A DNA stretch of 64,000 bases from Elizabethkingia bruuniana (GTDB lineage Bacteria; Bacteroidota; Bacteroidia; Flavobacteriales; Weeksellaceae): positions 2,232,001 to 2,296,000 of the forward strand of contig NZ_CP014337.1 in assembly GCF_002024805.1 (NCBI RefSeq), written 5' to 3'. Position numbers and translations under genes: made by a program. This document shows positions 34,062 through 43,253 of the stretch, piece by piece (positions within the stretch are counted from its first letter, which is position 1; the number at the start of each line of letters is the position of its first letter). The notes under the pieces were generated by a model. It worked only from the letters and a program-made list of their open reading frames with translations. It did no database searches and was not told where the DNA came from.

Positions 34062-34077
34062 CAACCTTATAATTATT

Positions 34078-36870
34078 ATGGCACACCAGGACAATATAGA
34101 TATTAAAAAAGAGATTTTTGTTAAAAACGCTCATCTCAATAATCTAAAACATATTGATGTTTCCATTCCGAAAAATAAGCTTACCGTTATCACGGGAGTT
34201 TCCGGTAGTGGTAAATCTTCCTTAGCCTTCGACACAATCTATGCTGAAGGCCAAAGACGTTATGTAGAAAGTTTAAGTTCCTATGCCCGACAGTTTCTCG
34301 GGAAGCTGGAAAAACCAAAGATAGATGATATTAAAGGGCTTGCTCCTTCAATTGCTATACAGCAAAAGGTAATATCCTCTAACCCGCGTTCTACAGTAGG
34401 AACAACTACTGAGATATACGATTATCTTAAATTATTATTCGCTCGTGTTGGACGCACCTACTCTCCTGTATCCGGAGAAGAGGTAAGGAAAGACAGCGTT
34501 ACCGATGTCATAGATTTTATTAAAGCTCAGAAAAAAGCACCTACACTTATTTTACGTGCACCATGGCATTATGAATCCGAAAATTTTGCAGAACAGCTTA
34601 AGACTCTAAAATTACAAGGTTTTACAAGACTTGAAATCGGCGGAAATATTGCCAGCATTGAAGATTTAGAAAGCTTTGGATTCGTGCCTGAAGCAGGAAC
34701 TGAGATATTCATGGTTATCGACCGCTTTAAATATGAAGATGACGATACCTTCCTGCAACGTTTGGCAGATTCTATACAAATGGCTTTTTATGAAGGTAAA
34801 GGCTATTGTTCTATCAAAAATGCTGACAACGAAAAAATCAGGGAATTTTCGAATAAATTCGAACTGGACGACATTGTTTTTAATGAACCCAATATTCATT
34901 TTTTCAGCTTTAACAATCCTTATGGTGCATGTCCTACCTGTGAAGGTTATGGAAAAATAATAGGCATAGATGAAGATCTTGTGGTTCCAAATAAAAACCT
35001 GTCAGTTTATGAGGATGCCGTTGCGCCTTGGCGTGGTGAAACCATGAAAGAATGGAAAGCTGCTTTTATAAAAAAGGTAGCCAAGGACTTCCCAATACAC
35101 AAACCGTATTTTCAGCTTACCAAAGAGCAGCGTCAATTTTTATGGCGCGGTGATAAATCGGCAAACTTCCCTGGTGTAGACAATTTCTTCAAAATGCTTG
35201 AAGAAAATCTTTACAAAATCCAGTACCGTGTTATGCTTTCCCGCTACAGAGGTAAAACAACATGTCCGACATGTGAAGGATTGCGTCTAAGAGAAGAGAG
35301 TTCCTGGGTAAAAATTGATGGTCATAATATCCAATCTATGGTTGAATTACCATTAGATGAACTATTACCACTTATCCAAAGCCTGAATCTAAACGAGCAC
35401 GATGCCGCTATTGCCAAAAGATTGGTATACGAAATTGTTTCACGTTTAGAATTTTTAGTAAAAGTAGGTTTGGGCTATCTTACCCTTAACCGTAATTCGA
35501 ATACTCTGTCCGGAGGAGAAAGTCAGCGTATTAATCTGGCAACTTCTTTAGGAAGCAGCTTAGTCGGGTCTATTTATATTCTGGATGAGCCTAGTATCGG
35601 GCTTCATTCCCGTGATACCGAAAATCTTATAGAAGTATTAAAAAATCTTCGTGATTTAGGGAATACCGTTATTGTGGTAGAACATGATGAAGATGTGATG
35701 CGCGCTGCTGATCATATTATAGATATAGGTCCGGAAGCTGGTTACCTGGGCGGTGAGGTTGTATTCAGTGGTGTCTTTGAGGAAATAAAAAAAGCGAATA
35801 CACTAACTTCTGATTACCTAAACGGTGTTGAAGAAATCGCTGTACCTAAACACAGAAGAAAACCGAAAGAATTTATCCATATAAAAGGAGCCAGAGAAAA
35901 TAATCTTAAAAATGTTGATGTAGATATCCCATTAGAAAGCTTAGTTGTAGTAACAGGTGTTTCCGGAAGCGGAAAATCTACATTAATGAAAGATGTTCTG
36001 GCACAAGCCGTTCAGATAGAACTGGAATTAGGAGGTAAAAAAGCGGATTTTGATTCGATAACATTCCCGAAAAAGCTGATTCAGAATATCGAAATGATTG
36101 ATCAGAATCCAATCGGAAAATCATCCCGTTCCAATCCTGTGACTTATCTGAAAGCTTACGATGACATACGTGATCTTTTTGCTAAACAGAAAATGTCCAA
36201 GCATATGGGACTGAAAGCGAAACATTTTTCTTTCAATGTGGATGGCGGCCGTTGTGATGAATGTAAAGGCGAAGGTGTAATTACTGTTTCCATGCAGTTT
36301 ATGGCAGATATAGAATTACAATGTGAAACCTGCCATGGAGCTCGTTTTAAAGATGAAATTCTGGATGTAAAATTCGACGAAAAGAATATCTCGGACATTC
36401 TTAATCTTACGGTAAACGAAGCTTTAGATTTCTTCAGAGACAATCATCAAGATAAAATTGTTCAGAAACTAAAACCACTTCAGGATGTAGGATTAGGCTA
36501 TCTTCAGTTAGGACAGTCCTCTTCTACTCTTTCCGGAGGTGAGGCACAAAGGGTAAAATTGGCATCTTTTCTTGTAAAAGGTACAAGTCACGACAAGACT
36601 TTATTTATATTCGATGAGCCTTCTACAGGTCTCCATTTCCATGATATCAACAAGTTAATGATTTCGTTACAGGCGCTGGTTAATCTTGGCCATTCTGTTA
36701 TTGTTATCGAGCATCAGCCGGATATTATTAAATGTGCAGACTATATTATCGATATTGGTCCGGAAGCAGGTAAATATGGTGGTGAAATTGTATTTGCAGG
36801 AACTCCTGAAGAACTGATAAAAAACAAAACCTCACATACCGCAAGGTTTATTGAGGAGAAACTAAAATAA
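34078..36870 (+). CDS. uvrA: Excinuclease ABC subunit A
   Basis: A 930-residue damage-recognition ATPase of nucleotide excision repair. Two ABC cassettes: Walker [16 protein letters not shown] near residue 38 and [14 protein letters not shown] near 625, signature motifs [11 protein letters not shown] and [11 protein letters not shown], and Walker [11 protein letters not shown] and [12 protein letters not shown]. Zinc-binding cysteine pairs are [14 protein letters not shown] and [14 protein letters not shown]. It acts with UvrB and UvrC, which are not in the window. The length is within the range for the family, and it ends at an intrinsic terminator. Confidence 0.97.
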   Translation: MAHQDNIDIKKEIFVKNAHLNNLKHIDVSIPKNKLTVITGVSGSGKSSLAFDTIYAEGQRRYVESLSSYARQFLGKLEKPKIDDIKGLAPSIAIQQKVISSNPRSTVGTTTEIYDYLKLLFARVGRTYSPVSGEEVRKDSVTDVIDFIKAQKKAPTLILRAPWHYESENFAEQLKTLKLQGFTRLEIGGNIASIEDLESFGFVPEAGTEIFMVIDRFKYEDDDTFLQRLADSIQMAFYEGKGYCSIKNADNEKIREFSNKFELDDIVFNEPNIHFFSFNNPYGACPTCEGYGKIIGIDEDLVVPNKNLSVYEDAVAPWRGETMKEWKAAFIKKVAKDFPIHKPYFQLTKEQRQFLWRGDKSANFPGVDNFFKMLEENLYKIQYRVMLSRYRGKTTCPTCEGLRLREESSWVKIDGHNIQSMVELPLDELLPLIQSLNLNEHDAAIAKRLVYEIVSRLEFLVKVGLGYLTLNRNSNTLSGGESQRINLATSLGSSLVGSIYILDEPSIGLHSRDTENLIEVLKNLRDLGNTVIVVEHDEDVMRAADHIIDIGPEAGYLGGEVVFSGVFEEIKKANTLTSDYLNGVEEIAVPKHRRKPKEFIHIKGARENNLKNVDVDIPLESLVVVTGVSGSGKSTLMKDVLAQAVQIELELGGKKADFDSITFPKKLIQNIEMIDQNPIGKSSRSNPVTYLKAYDDIRDLFAKQKMSKHMGLKAKHFSFNVDGGRCDECKGEGVITVSMQFMADIELQCETCHGARFKDEILDVKFDEKNISDILNLTVNEALDFFRDNHQDKIVQKLKPLQDVGLGYLQLGQSSSTLSGGEAQRVKLASFLVKGTSHDKTLFIFDEPSTGLHFHDINKLMISLQALVNLGHSVIVIEHQPDIIKCADYIIDIGPEAGKYGGEIVFAGTPEELIKNKTSHTARFIEEKLK

Positions 36871-36874
36871 ATAG

Positions 36875-36903
36875 AAAAGCCTGCATCTGCAGGCTTTTTA
36901 ATA
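36875..36903. terminator. Bidirectional intrinsic terminator
   Basis: Stem AAAAGCCTGCA (36875-36885) and TGCAGGCTTTT (36888-36898), between the convergent uvrA and outer-membrane protein genes. Confidence 0.9.
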
Positions 36904-36921
36904 TTTATTGTAATATATTTC

Positions 36922-37512
36922 CTATTTAAAGAATACGGATAAACCAACTCCTACTCCGAAAGTATTTACATTTGTTCTTACACCATTATCTTTATTTGAA
37001 AACTGAGAATAAGATAATCCTAAATCAGCTGCAATACTTGGCGTAAAGAAGTATGCAAAACCTCCTTTTACTTTCCATGCAAATCCGTCTGCTGTATACT
37101 TGTTAGATTTCCCTCTGTATTCTTCCTTTTCAGTATTAGATGCATAACCAATACCAGCTCCCAAATAAGGTTTAATTACAGTATTATCTGTAAAATAATA
37201 AGTAGCTGTCGGTAAAATAGCAAATGTATTACTCGTAGTTTTTGCACCATCATACTTTGTTGTAGCATTTGTATACGCAAGATCAAGTCCAACAGATAGC
37301 TTATCAATTACAAAATAACCAGCAGAAGGCGCAATTGTAAATGTATTAACTTTTGGTCCATCAAAAGTTGTATTATCGCTTTTCACTTTAGTTGACACAT
37401 TGTTAAAACCAATAGATGTAGATCCTCCTACAACCCAACTCCCCTTTTCTGTTTGTGCGCTTGCTGCAAATCCTAACAGTGCAAATGCACCAATCAATAA
37501 ATTTTTCTTCAT
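36922..37512 (-). CDS. Outer-membrane beta-barrel protein, paralogue 1
   Basis: 196 residues. Signal peptide MKKNLLIGAFALLGFAASAQ is almost identical to that of the protein at 39369-39863. The mature part is an OmpA/OmpX-like eight-stranded barrel: GSWVVGGSTSIGFNNVST, APSAGYFVIDKLSVGLDLAY, FAILPTATYYF, IKPYLGAGIGYAS, ADLGLSYSQFS and terminal VGVGLSVFFK with the C-terminal Phe-rich insertion signal. The role is unknown. The first of two related barrel genes flanking a large lipoprotein gene. Confidence 0.87.
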   Translation of the reverse strand: MKKNLLIGAFALLGFAASAQTEKGSWVVGGSTSIGFNNVSTKVKSDNTTFDGPKVNTFTIAPSAGYFVIDKLSVGLDLAYTNATTKYDGAKTTSNTFAILPTATYYFTDNTVIKPYLGAGIGYASNTEKEEYRGKSNKYTADGFAWKVKGGFAYFFTPSIAADLGLSYSQFSNKDNGVRTNVNTFGVGVGLSVFFK

Positions 37513-37611
37513 AGTTGTTTAAATTATTATTTCACTGCGCGAAGATATAAAATATAATTAATCCTTTTATGATACTTTGTAATTTAGAATCCTTCTTTGC
37601 TAAAACAAAAA

Positions 37612-37633
37612 TCCTCCGCTTTTCAGCGGAGGG
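37612..37633 (-). terminator. Intrinsic terminator after the large lipoprotein gene
   Basis: CCTCCGC and GCGGAGG around TTTTCA. The hairpin is nearly identical to the one at 39325-39346. Confidence 0.8.
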
Positions 37634-37644
37634 TTAATTTAAAT

Positions 37645-39234
37645 TTATTGTACTCTACGAGGCTCTACAACAATAGTATAAAGGCCTGAGTTATATTCCC
37701 TCTTAGTAAATGTGGATCCATTAAAGCCAGTAATTGCATTATCTGCAAAATTTACAATAACATCCCCTAACTGATCACTGCCCTTAGTAACTTTATAAGT
37801 AACAGTAGAAGATTCATTTCTTTCAAGACTGGATCCAAATTTCAACCCTATTTTTTTCAAAAAACCATCTGTAGGATCTATACTAAAATTAGTGGCAAAT
37901 TTAACACTTCTTGTATCCGTTCTGGTTTCCTCCTCTGTAAGATCTACTTCTTCTATAGAAATTTTAATAGATGAAGCATATTGGTTTAAATCCCAATTAA
38001 AAATAGGGATATTAAGTGGAACGATCTTTGGCGTCAAAGATTTTAGCTCCCATACCTTAGCACCAAACACACTCCATTTAGAAATTAATCCATATTGAGC
38101 ATCATATAAATTCTCGGGACTTACTGAAAAATATTTATCAATACTACTTCCAATTCCATTACTTGCATTAATTAATATATGAACTTTAAATTCAAAAGCG
38201 CCACCAGTCCATGGACTCCTAGCAAAATTTTTATTCCATCCTTGAAATTTGCTTGGTTCAGATTGATAAATATTATTGTTAGTAGGGTCTCCCGTTTGGT
38301 CTGAAATAATTGTCAAGCCATTTGCATCATTCATTCTAAATGAGGTTAAATGCTCCTGAAAATCATACTTAAACTGACCCCTTTGTTGACCAGGTGTAAT
38401 ATCATAGTAAATATAATCCCTCTGCCAACCATCTGTATTTTTGTATATTTCATATGCCTGTTGTACTTTAGAATCAACTAAAGAGGCATTAGCAGTTGTA
38501 GACATTGTTTTTACAGAAGCTAATTTTTGAATCTGATTTGATTTCCCCCCATTAAAAGCATCATCTAAAAATTCAAAACTACAAGAACTTCCTTTTAATA
38601 CATCATCTTGTTTAGTTACTGATGGATTAGCTCCCATAGAAGCCACAGTATTATTTCTAACGGAGTTACCAGTACTAACTCTCACTCTCTCATTTTCTTT
38701 TACGACTACAACAGGGAATGAAGGAATATACTTTGCCTCTAAAAAATATTCCTCTCCTTTTTCATTTATTATTGGAGTATCATTAGTTGTATCCAAAGTA
38801 TAGGCGACTTGTGGAATCTCAGTTCTGGAATTCCATTTTTCTGCCGAAAAACTATCCATTGGCAATTCAGGAACAAAAATAGTAAGTGTGGGATACAGCC
38901 TTTCTAAAGCTTCCAGATTTTCTTTTTTATCATATTGCTCTGCAATAATATCCTTAAAGGCTTTACCTCCAATCATTTGATCCTTAATCATTTGATAGAG
39001 TACATCATAGTCATTGTCAAATTTTTTAAGTGCTTCTTTTTTAATAAAGTCTCTTAAATCAGCATTAGAGGCTAATGCTTTAGCCAATGCTATCGAGAAT
39101 TCCTGTTTATAAACAGATTTTACATCAAGTAAATTTTGCTGAGCCTGTAATTGAGCGTCTCGGTTAGACAAAGACTCCTCACGGCAAGCTATAATGCTGG
39201 AAAGCAAAATAGCAGATAATAGAATTTTTTTCAT
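37645..39234 (-). CDS. Large lipoprotein of unknown function
   Basis: 529 residues. The lipoprotein signal MKKILLSAILLSSIIAC puts the lipidated cysteine at 17. Residues 25-130 are helical (LLDVKSVYKQEFSIALAKALASNADLRDFIKKEALKKFDNDYDVLYQMIKD), after which comes a beta-rich part with YIYYDITPGQQRGQFKYDFQEHLTSF and a C-terminal domain rich in Ser/Thr ending YNSGLYTIVVEPRRVQ. No enzyme motif is visible and I do not recognise the family. It lies between the two related barrel proteins and has its own terminator, so it may be exported to the cell surface. Confidence 0.75.
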   Translation of the reverse strand: MKKILLSAILLSSIIACREESLSNRDAQLQAQQNLLDVKSVYKQEFSIALAKALASNADLRDFIKKEALKKFDNDYDVLYQMIKDQMIGGKAFKDIIAEQYDKKENLEALERLYPTLTIFVPELPMDSFSAEKWNSRTEIPQVAYTLDTTNDTPIINEKGEEYFLEAKYIPSFPVVVVKENERVRVSTGNSVRNNTVASMGANPSVTKQDDVLKGSSCSFEFLDDAFNGGKSNQIQKLASVKTMSTTANASLVDSKVQQAYEIYKNTDGWQRDYIYYDITPGQQRGQFKYDFQEHLTSFRMNDANGLTIISDQTGDPTNNNIYQSEPSKFQGWNKNFARSPWTGGAFEFKVHILINASNGIGSSIDKYFSVSPENLYDAQYGLISKWSVFGAKVWELKSLTPKIVPLNIPIFNWDLNQYASSIKISIEEVDLTEEETRTDTRSVKFATNFSIDPTDGFLKKIGLKFGSSLERNESSTVTYKVTKGSDQLGDVIVNFADNAITGFNGSTFTKREYNSGLYTIVVEPRRVQ

Positions 39235-39324
39235 ATTTTAATATAATTTGATTAATTCAAATATATTAAAAAACATTAAAATACATAATAATATTAACAT
39301 ATGACATTTATCATATAGAAAATC

Positions 39325-39346
39325 CTCCGTTTTTCAGCGGAGGATT
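39325..39346 (-). terminator. Intrinsic terminator after paralogue 2
   Basis: CCTCCG-TTTTTCAG-CGGAGG hairpin, which repeats almost base for base the terminator at 37612-37633. Confidence 0.75.
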
Positions 39347-39368
39347 GATATCTATATAAAAATATAAT

Positions 39369-39863
39369 TTACTTCAGTTTAAAGTTAAATCCTAAATTAA
39401 CAGAGCCTAAAGTATTACTATCTTTACTAACTCCTTTATATCCTAAATAAAGTTCCCAGTTCGACTGTTGATATCCCACTTTTGGCTGATAGTAAAAACC
39501 ACCACCTGATGCATATTTTCCAGTAAGGAAGCCATATCCTAGATCAGCACCAATAAAGAAATTAGGACTTACAGAATATTGTGCAGATGCTGCCAAAGGA
39601 ATATAACCTGCATCAGCTCCTCCTGCATCTTTCCAATCAGATTTTACAAAAAAATGCTGATAACCTGTTGCAATACCCAAATCAAAATTTTCTGCCAGTC
39701 TCCACTGATAAGCTGCATCTAATCCTAAAGTAAAACTTGAAAAATCGGATGCATCACCTACAGGGATACCAATATTAGCACCAATTTTTAATTGTCCGGT
39801 AGTTTGTGCACTTGCAGCAAACCCTAAAAGTGCAAAAGCACCTAACAATAATGATTTTTTCAT
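39369..39863 (-). CDS. Outer-membrane beta-barrel protein, paralogue 2
   Basis: About 164 residues from the ATG at 39863, chosen because it opens the signal peptide MKKSLLLGAFALLGFAASAQ; an upstream in-frame ATG at 39893 adds ten residues in front. The mature barrel reads GQLKIGANIGIPVGDASDFSSFTLGLDAAYQWRLA, FFIGADLGYGFL, YYQPKVGYQQSNWELYLGYKG and ends LGFNFKLK. Its signal peptide is nearly identical to paralogue 1, but the barrel is diverged. The function is unknown. Confidence 0.87.
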   Translation of the reverse strand: MKKSLLLGAFALLGFAASAQTTGQLKIGANIGIPVGDASDFSSFTLGLDAAYQWRLAENFDLGIATGYQHFFVKSDWKDAGGADAGYIPLAASAQYSVSPNFFIGADLGYGFLTGKYASGGGFYYQPKVGYQQSNWELYLGYKGVSKDSNTLGSVNLGFNFKLK

Positions 39864-39925
39864 AATATTAATTTTATAACTGTAGGTTATCAATTACAAA
39901 TACTATGCTAAAATATGTTAAAATT

Positions 39926-40885
39926 TTATTTTTCCTGCATTCTACCTTCTTCACTACTATAAGCCTGAATAATTTTTCTCACTACAGGGTGTCTTACCAC
40001 ATCTTCATCAGTAAGATGTATAAAGCCTATTTCTTCGATGTTTTTAAGGATAAACATCGCTTCTTTTAATCCGGATTGCTGATTTTTAGGTAAGTCTATC
40101 TGGCTAGGGTCTCCTGTAATAATAAATTTAGCATTCATCCCCATACGGGTAAGGAACATTTTCATCTGAGAATGTGTTGTGTTCTGCGCTTCATCTAAAA
40201 TTACAAAAGCATCATCCAGTGTTCGTCCACGCATAAAAGCTAAAGGAGCAATTTCTATTACCTTTTTCTCGATATAACCTTCCAGCTTTTCAAAAGGAAT
40301 CATATCCCTTAAAGCATCATATAAAGGCTGCATATACGGATCAAGCTTCTCTTTCATATCCCCGGGAAGAAATCCCAGGCTTTCACCTGCTTCTACTGCC
40401 GGACGGGTTAAGATAATACGCTTAACTTCTTTATCTCTGAGAGCTCTTACCGCCAAAGCAACACTTGTATAAGTCTTACCAGTTCCGGCTGGTCCTATAG
40501 CAAAGACCATGTCCTTTTTCTCAGAAACTTTAACCAGCTTTTTAAGGTTGGTTGTTTTAGCCTTTATAATCTTTCCGCCAACACCTTTTAATAAGATATC
40601 GCTGTCGAAAACTAATTGTTTTTCGTTTTCATCCTTTATTTTCAGAATGCTTTCAACATCTTTTAGTTCTATACTGTTATTATTTGAGATAAAAGAAACA
40701 ATGTCGTCTAATTTTTCCTGCAAAACTTTTAAAGCTTCGTTATTGCCCATAGCAAAGATAAAATTGTCTCTTCCAGTAATTTTCAATGTTGGGAATGAGG
40801 ACTTAATCAGATTGAAAAACTGATTCTGCACCCCATAAAACTGCTTGGTATCTATATCCTTCAGTTCATAATTTAATTCATACAT
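39926..40885 (-). CDS. PhoH family ATPase/RNA helicase-like protein
   Basis: About 319 residues. The PhoH P-loop domain carries Walker A GPAGTGKTYTSVALAV, the LTRPAVEAGESLGFLPGDMKEKLDPYMQPLYDAL segment and Walker B AFVILDEAQNT, with ITGDPSQIDLP and RHPVVRKIIQAY at the end. An N-terminal KH-like region precedes it. The family is linked to RNA turnover and phosphate stress. The start at 40885 (MYELNYELKDID) is preferred over 40918 because the CAAATATA -7 box (40916-40923) overlaps the latter. Confidence 0.92.
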   Translation of the reverse strand: MYELNYELKDIDTKQFYGVQNQFFNLIKSSFPTLKITGRDNFIFAMGNNEALKVLQEKLDDIVSFISNNNSIELKDVESILKIKDENEKQLVFDSDILLKGVGGKIIKAKTTNLKKLVKVSEKKDMVFAIGPAGTGKTYTSVALAVRALRDKEVKRIILTRPAVEAGESLGFLPGDMKEKLDPYMQPLYDALRDMIPFEKLEGYIEKKVIEIAPLAFMRGRTLDDAFVILDEAQNTTHSQMKMFLTRMGMNAKFIITGDPSQIDLPKNQQSGLKEAMFILKNIEEIGFIHLTDEDVVRHPVVRKIIQAYSSEEGRMQEK

Positions 40886-40915
40886 CCAATACTTGTTTTT
40901 ACGTGTGTAACTAAA

Positions 40916-40923
40916 CAAATATA
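40916..40923 (-). promoter_or_regulatory. -7 box for phoH
   Basis: CAAATATA reads TATATTTG on the minus strand, 30 bp upstream of the preferred start. It helps exclude the upstream ATG at 40918. Confidence 0.55.
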
Positions 40924-40985
40924 ACGATTCCGAAAAAAATACAGATAAAAGAATTGTTAATTTATCAGGACTGCTCTGTATTTTC

Positions 40986-40993
40986 TATCTTTG
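40986..40993 (+). promoter_or_regulatory. -7 box 6 bp from the start codon (leaderless candidate)
   Basis: TATCTTTG matches TAnnTTTG and ends 6 bp before the ATG at 41000. A TTG at 40991, which could be called as the start, lies inside this promoter element. Confidence 0.6.
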
Positions 40994-40999
40994 CAGTAT

Positions 41000-41827
41000 A
41001 TGCCGATTATTACACTAACTTCTGATTACGGAACACTCGATTACCGGGTTGCTGCTATTAAGGGTAGTATATACAATGAACTGGCGACTATAAACATAGT
41101 CGACATTACTCATCAGATACAGGCATATAACCTTCAGCAGACGGCTTACATCATCCGAAGTTCTTACAGATATTATCCTAAAGGGACAATACACATTATT
41201 AGTGTGGATTCTTTTTACCATAAAGACCGGAAGAATATTATCGCCAAAGTAGATGATCATTATTTTATTTGTGCAGATAATGGTTTGTTGAGTTTGATGT
41301 TCTTCGACATTAATCCGGATGATATCTATGAAATCAAATTAGGAAACCGTTTCGACGATCAGGTAAGTTTTACCTCAACAGATATTTTCGTTCCTGTTGC
41401 TGCACATTTGGCTAAAGGCGGAATACCCGAAGTTGTTGGTAAAAAAACAAATAAAATAAAAGAAAACTCTTTCCCAAGAGCGATTCTGAATGAAGCTGAA
41501 GGTATTATCGTAGGAGAAATTATGTATATTGATAATTTTGGAAATGCCATTTCCAACATCAGCAAGAATTTCTTCAACAATACTTTAAAGTCTTATGATA
41601 GCTTTGAATTAAAGTTCAGGAACTTTGTCATGTCAAAAGTAAACAACCATTACACCGATGTGGTAGATGACTGGAAAAACGAACCTCAGTATCACGGAAG
41701 TGTTTCTGCTATATTTAATGAAAGTGACCTTTTGGAAGTTGCTATTTATAAAGGTAGCAGCATAAACGGAGCCTCCAGCCTGCTTGGGCTTAGTGTTGGC
41801 GAACGCATCTTTATTGAGTTCAGCTAA
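41000..41827 (+). CDS. SAM hydrolase/hydroxide adenosyltransferase family protein
   Basis: About 275 residues of the DUF62 family, which hydrolyses S-adenosylmethionine to adenosine and methionine. N-terminal signature ITLTSDYGTLDYRVAAIKGSIYNELATINIVDITHQI, then GTIHIISVDS, CADNGLLSLMF, and the C-terminal beta domain IMYIDNFGNAISNIS and FGNAISN. ATG at 41000 is preferred over the TTG at 40991 because the latter lies inside the -7 box. The gene is divergent from phoH. Confidence 0.9.
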   Translation: MPIITLTSDYGTLDYRVAAIKGSIYNELATINIVDITHQIQAYNLQQTAYIIRSSYRYYPKGTIHIISVDSFYHKDRKNIIAKVDDHYFICADNGLLSLMFFDINPDDIYEIKLGNRFDDQVSFTSTDIFVPVAAHLAKGGIPEVVGKKTNKIKENSFPRAILNEAEGIIVGEIMYIDNFGNAISNISKNFFNNTLKSYDSFELKFRNFVMSKVNNHYTDVVDDWKNEPQYHGSVSAIFNESDLLEVAIYKGSSINGASSLLGLSVGERIFIEFS

Positions 41828-41867
41828 GTGCTTGTATCATTTATAACCATTAATTTATTATTCTAAA

Positions 41868-42413
41868 ATGGCCTACCTCATTATCAAAGCATTACACATT
41901 ATCTTCATGGTAAGTTATTTCGCGGGGCTTTTCTATACCGTACGATTATTTGTCTATTATAAAGATACCGACGCATTCGATAATCCTAAAAGAGATGTCC
42001 TTCGTGAACAATATTCCTTTATGGCCAGTAGGTTATGGAATATTATTACAGTACCTGGAGGTACATTGATGCTTGTCTTTGGTATTACGATGATTTGTAT
42101 GAATCCGGCTTTATTCAAAATGCCATGGTTTCATTTAAAACTTACAGCATTAGTAGGTCTGGCAATTTACCATTACTGGTGTTGGAAAAAGGTAATTCAG
42201 CTGAAAAATCTTAATAAGGCAACTTTACCTTCCAAAAACCTTGCGCTAAGACAGGCTAACGAAATTGCTACATTCATCCTCTTTTTTGTGGTATTTACTG
42301 TTATCCTAAAATACGCATTACTGGAATACTGGTGGCAGCTAGCTTTAGGATTTGTAGGACTTGTTATTTTTATTACTTTAGTGGTTAAGTTAGTTAACCG
42401 CAAAAGAAAGTAA
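41868..42413 (+). CDS. HemJ/CopD-like membrane protein
   Basis: A 181-residue protein with four to five transmembrane helices. It opens YLIIKALHIIFMVSYFAGLFYTVRLFVYY, with conserved His10-type haem ligand in KALHIIFM, followed by VPGGTLMLVFGITMI and LKLTALVGLAIYHYWCWK. These are features of the HemJ protoporphyrinogen oxidase family and its CopD relatives, and the size is right for HemJ. A role in haem synthesis is likely but not certain. It lies 40 bp behind the SAM hydrolase and 3 bp before the methyltransferase. Confidence 0.82.
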   Translation: MAYLIIKALHIIFMVSYFAGLFYTVRLFVYYKDTDAFDNPKRDVLREQYSFMASRLWNIITVPGGTLMLVFGITMICMNPALFKMPWFHLKLTALVGLAIYHYWCWKKVIQLKNLNKATLPSKNLALRQANEIATFILFFVVFTVILKYALLEYWWQLALGFVGLVIFITLVVKLVNRKRK

Positions 42414-42416
42414 TAA

Positions 42417-43220
42417 ATGAATCCTGAGGAACAATATATAGAAGTTAATAAAGAATCCTGGAACAATAGAGTCGATACCCATTTCGATTCTGAATTTTAT
42501 GATGTAGAAGGTTTCCTGAAAGGAAATACTTCACTCAATAGTATAGAACTGGATCTGCTTGGGAATCTCTCTGGTAAAAAAGTTCTGCACCTGCAGTGTC
42601 ACTTTGGACAGGACAGCATTTCTCTTTCACGTATGGGTGCAGAAGTCACAGGAATTGATCTATCTGACAAGGCAATTGAAAAAGCAAAAGAATTAGCTCT
42701 ACAGGCAGGAACTGACACCAAATTTGTATGCAGTGATGTATACAATCTTCCAAATGTTTTAAATGAAAAATTTGATATTGTATTTACCAGTTATGGGACT
42801 ATAGGCTGGCTACCTGATTTGGATAAATGGGCTGCTGTTATTAATCATTTTCTAAAACCCGGCGGTCAATTTATTTTTGCCGAATTTCATCCGGTTGTAT
42901 GGATGTTTGATGATGACTTTAAAGGTATTGGTTACAATTATTTTAAAAGTGATGCTATAGTGGAAACCAATACAGGTACCTATGCCGAAAAAGAAGCAGA
43001 CATGGTCCTTCATACGGTTTCATGGAATCATGGTTTATCCGAAGTTTTCACAAGTCTAATCAATCAGAAAATGCAAATTACAGCATTTAATGAATTTGAT
43101 TATTCACCTTACAACTGCTTCAGACATACAGAAGAATTTGAACCCAAAAAATTCAGGATAAAACATCTGGGGAATAATATTCCTATGGTATATTCACTTT
43201 TAGCTCAAAAAGCAGAATAA
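42417..43220 (+). CDS. Class I SAM-dependent methyltransferase
   Basis: A 267-residue methyltransferase. Motif I region is KKVLHLQCHFGQDSISLSRMGAEVTGIDLSDKAIEKAKELA, followed by KFDIVFTSYGTIGWLPDLDKWAAVINHFLKPGGQFIFAEFHP. The small-molecule methyltransferase_11/25 type is clear; the acceptor is not. The C-terminal part (FNEFDYSPYNCFRHTEEFEP) is conserved in uncharacterised Bacteroidota members. It starts 3 bp after the HemJ-like gene, so they are probably co-transcribed. Confidence 0.88.
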   Translation: MNPEEQYIEVNKESWNNRVDTHFDSEFYDVEGFLKGNTSLNSIELDLLGNLSGKKVLHLQCHFGQDSISLSRMGAEVTGIDLSDKAIEKAKELALQAGTDTKFVCSDVYNLPNVLNEKFDIVFTSYGTIGWLPDLDKWAAVINHFLKPGGQFIFAEFHPVVWMFDDDFKGIGYNYFKSDAIVETNTGTYAEKEADMVLHTVSWNHGLSEVFTSLINQKMQITAFNEFDYSPYNCFRHTEEFEPKKFRIKHLGNNIPMVYSLLAQKAE

Positions 43221-43253
43221 GAATCCAACACTAATAACCATAAGGATTCCGCA

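Noticed and set aside
33812-34077. Possible B12 riboswitch before the BtuB-like TonB receptor
   Set aside because: Neither a B12 box nor the conserved core could be found on the minus strand; only a -7 box.
40991-40999. TTG start for the SAM hydrolase
   Set aside because: The TTG is part of the TATCTTTG promoter box, so the ATG at 41000 is the start.
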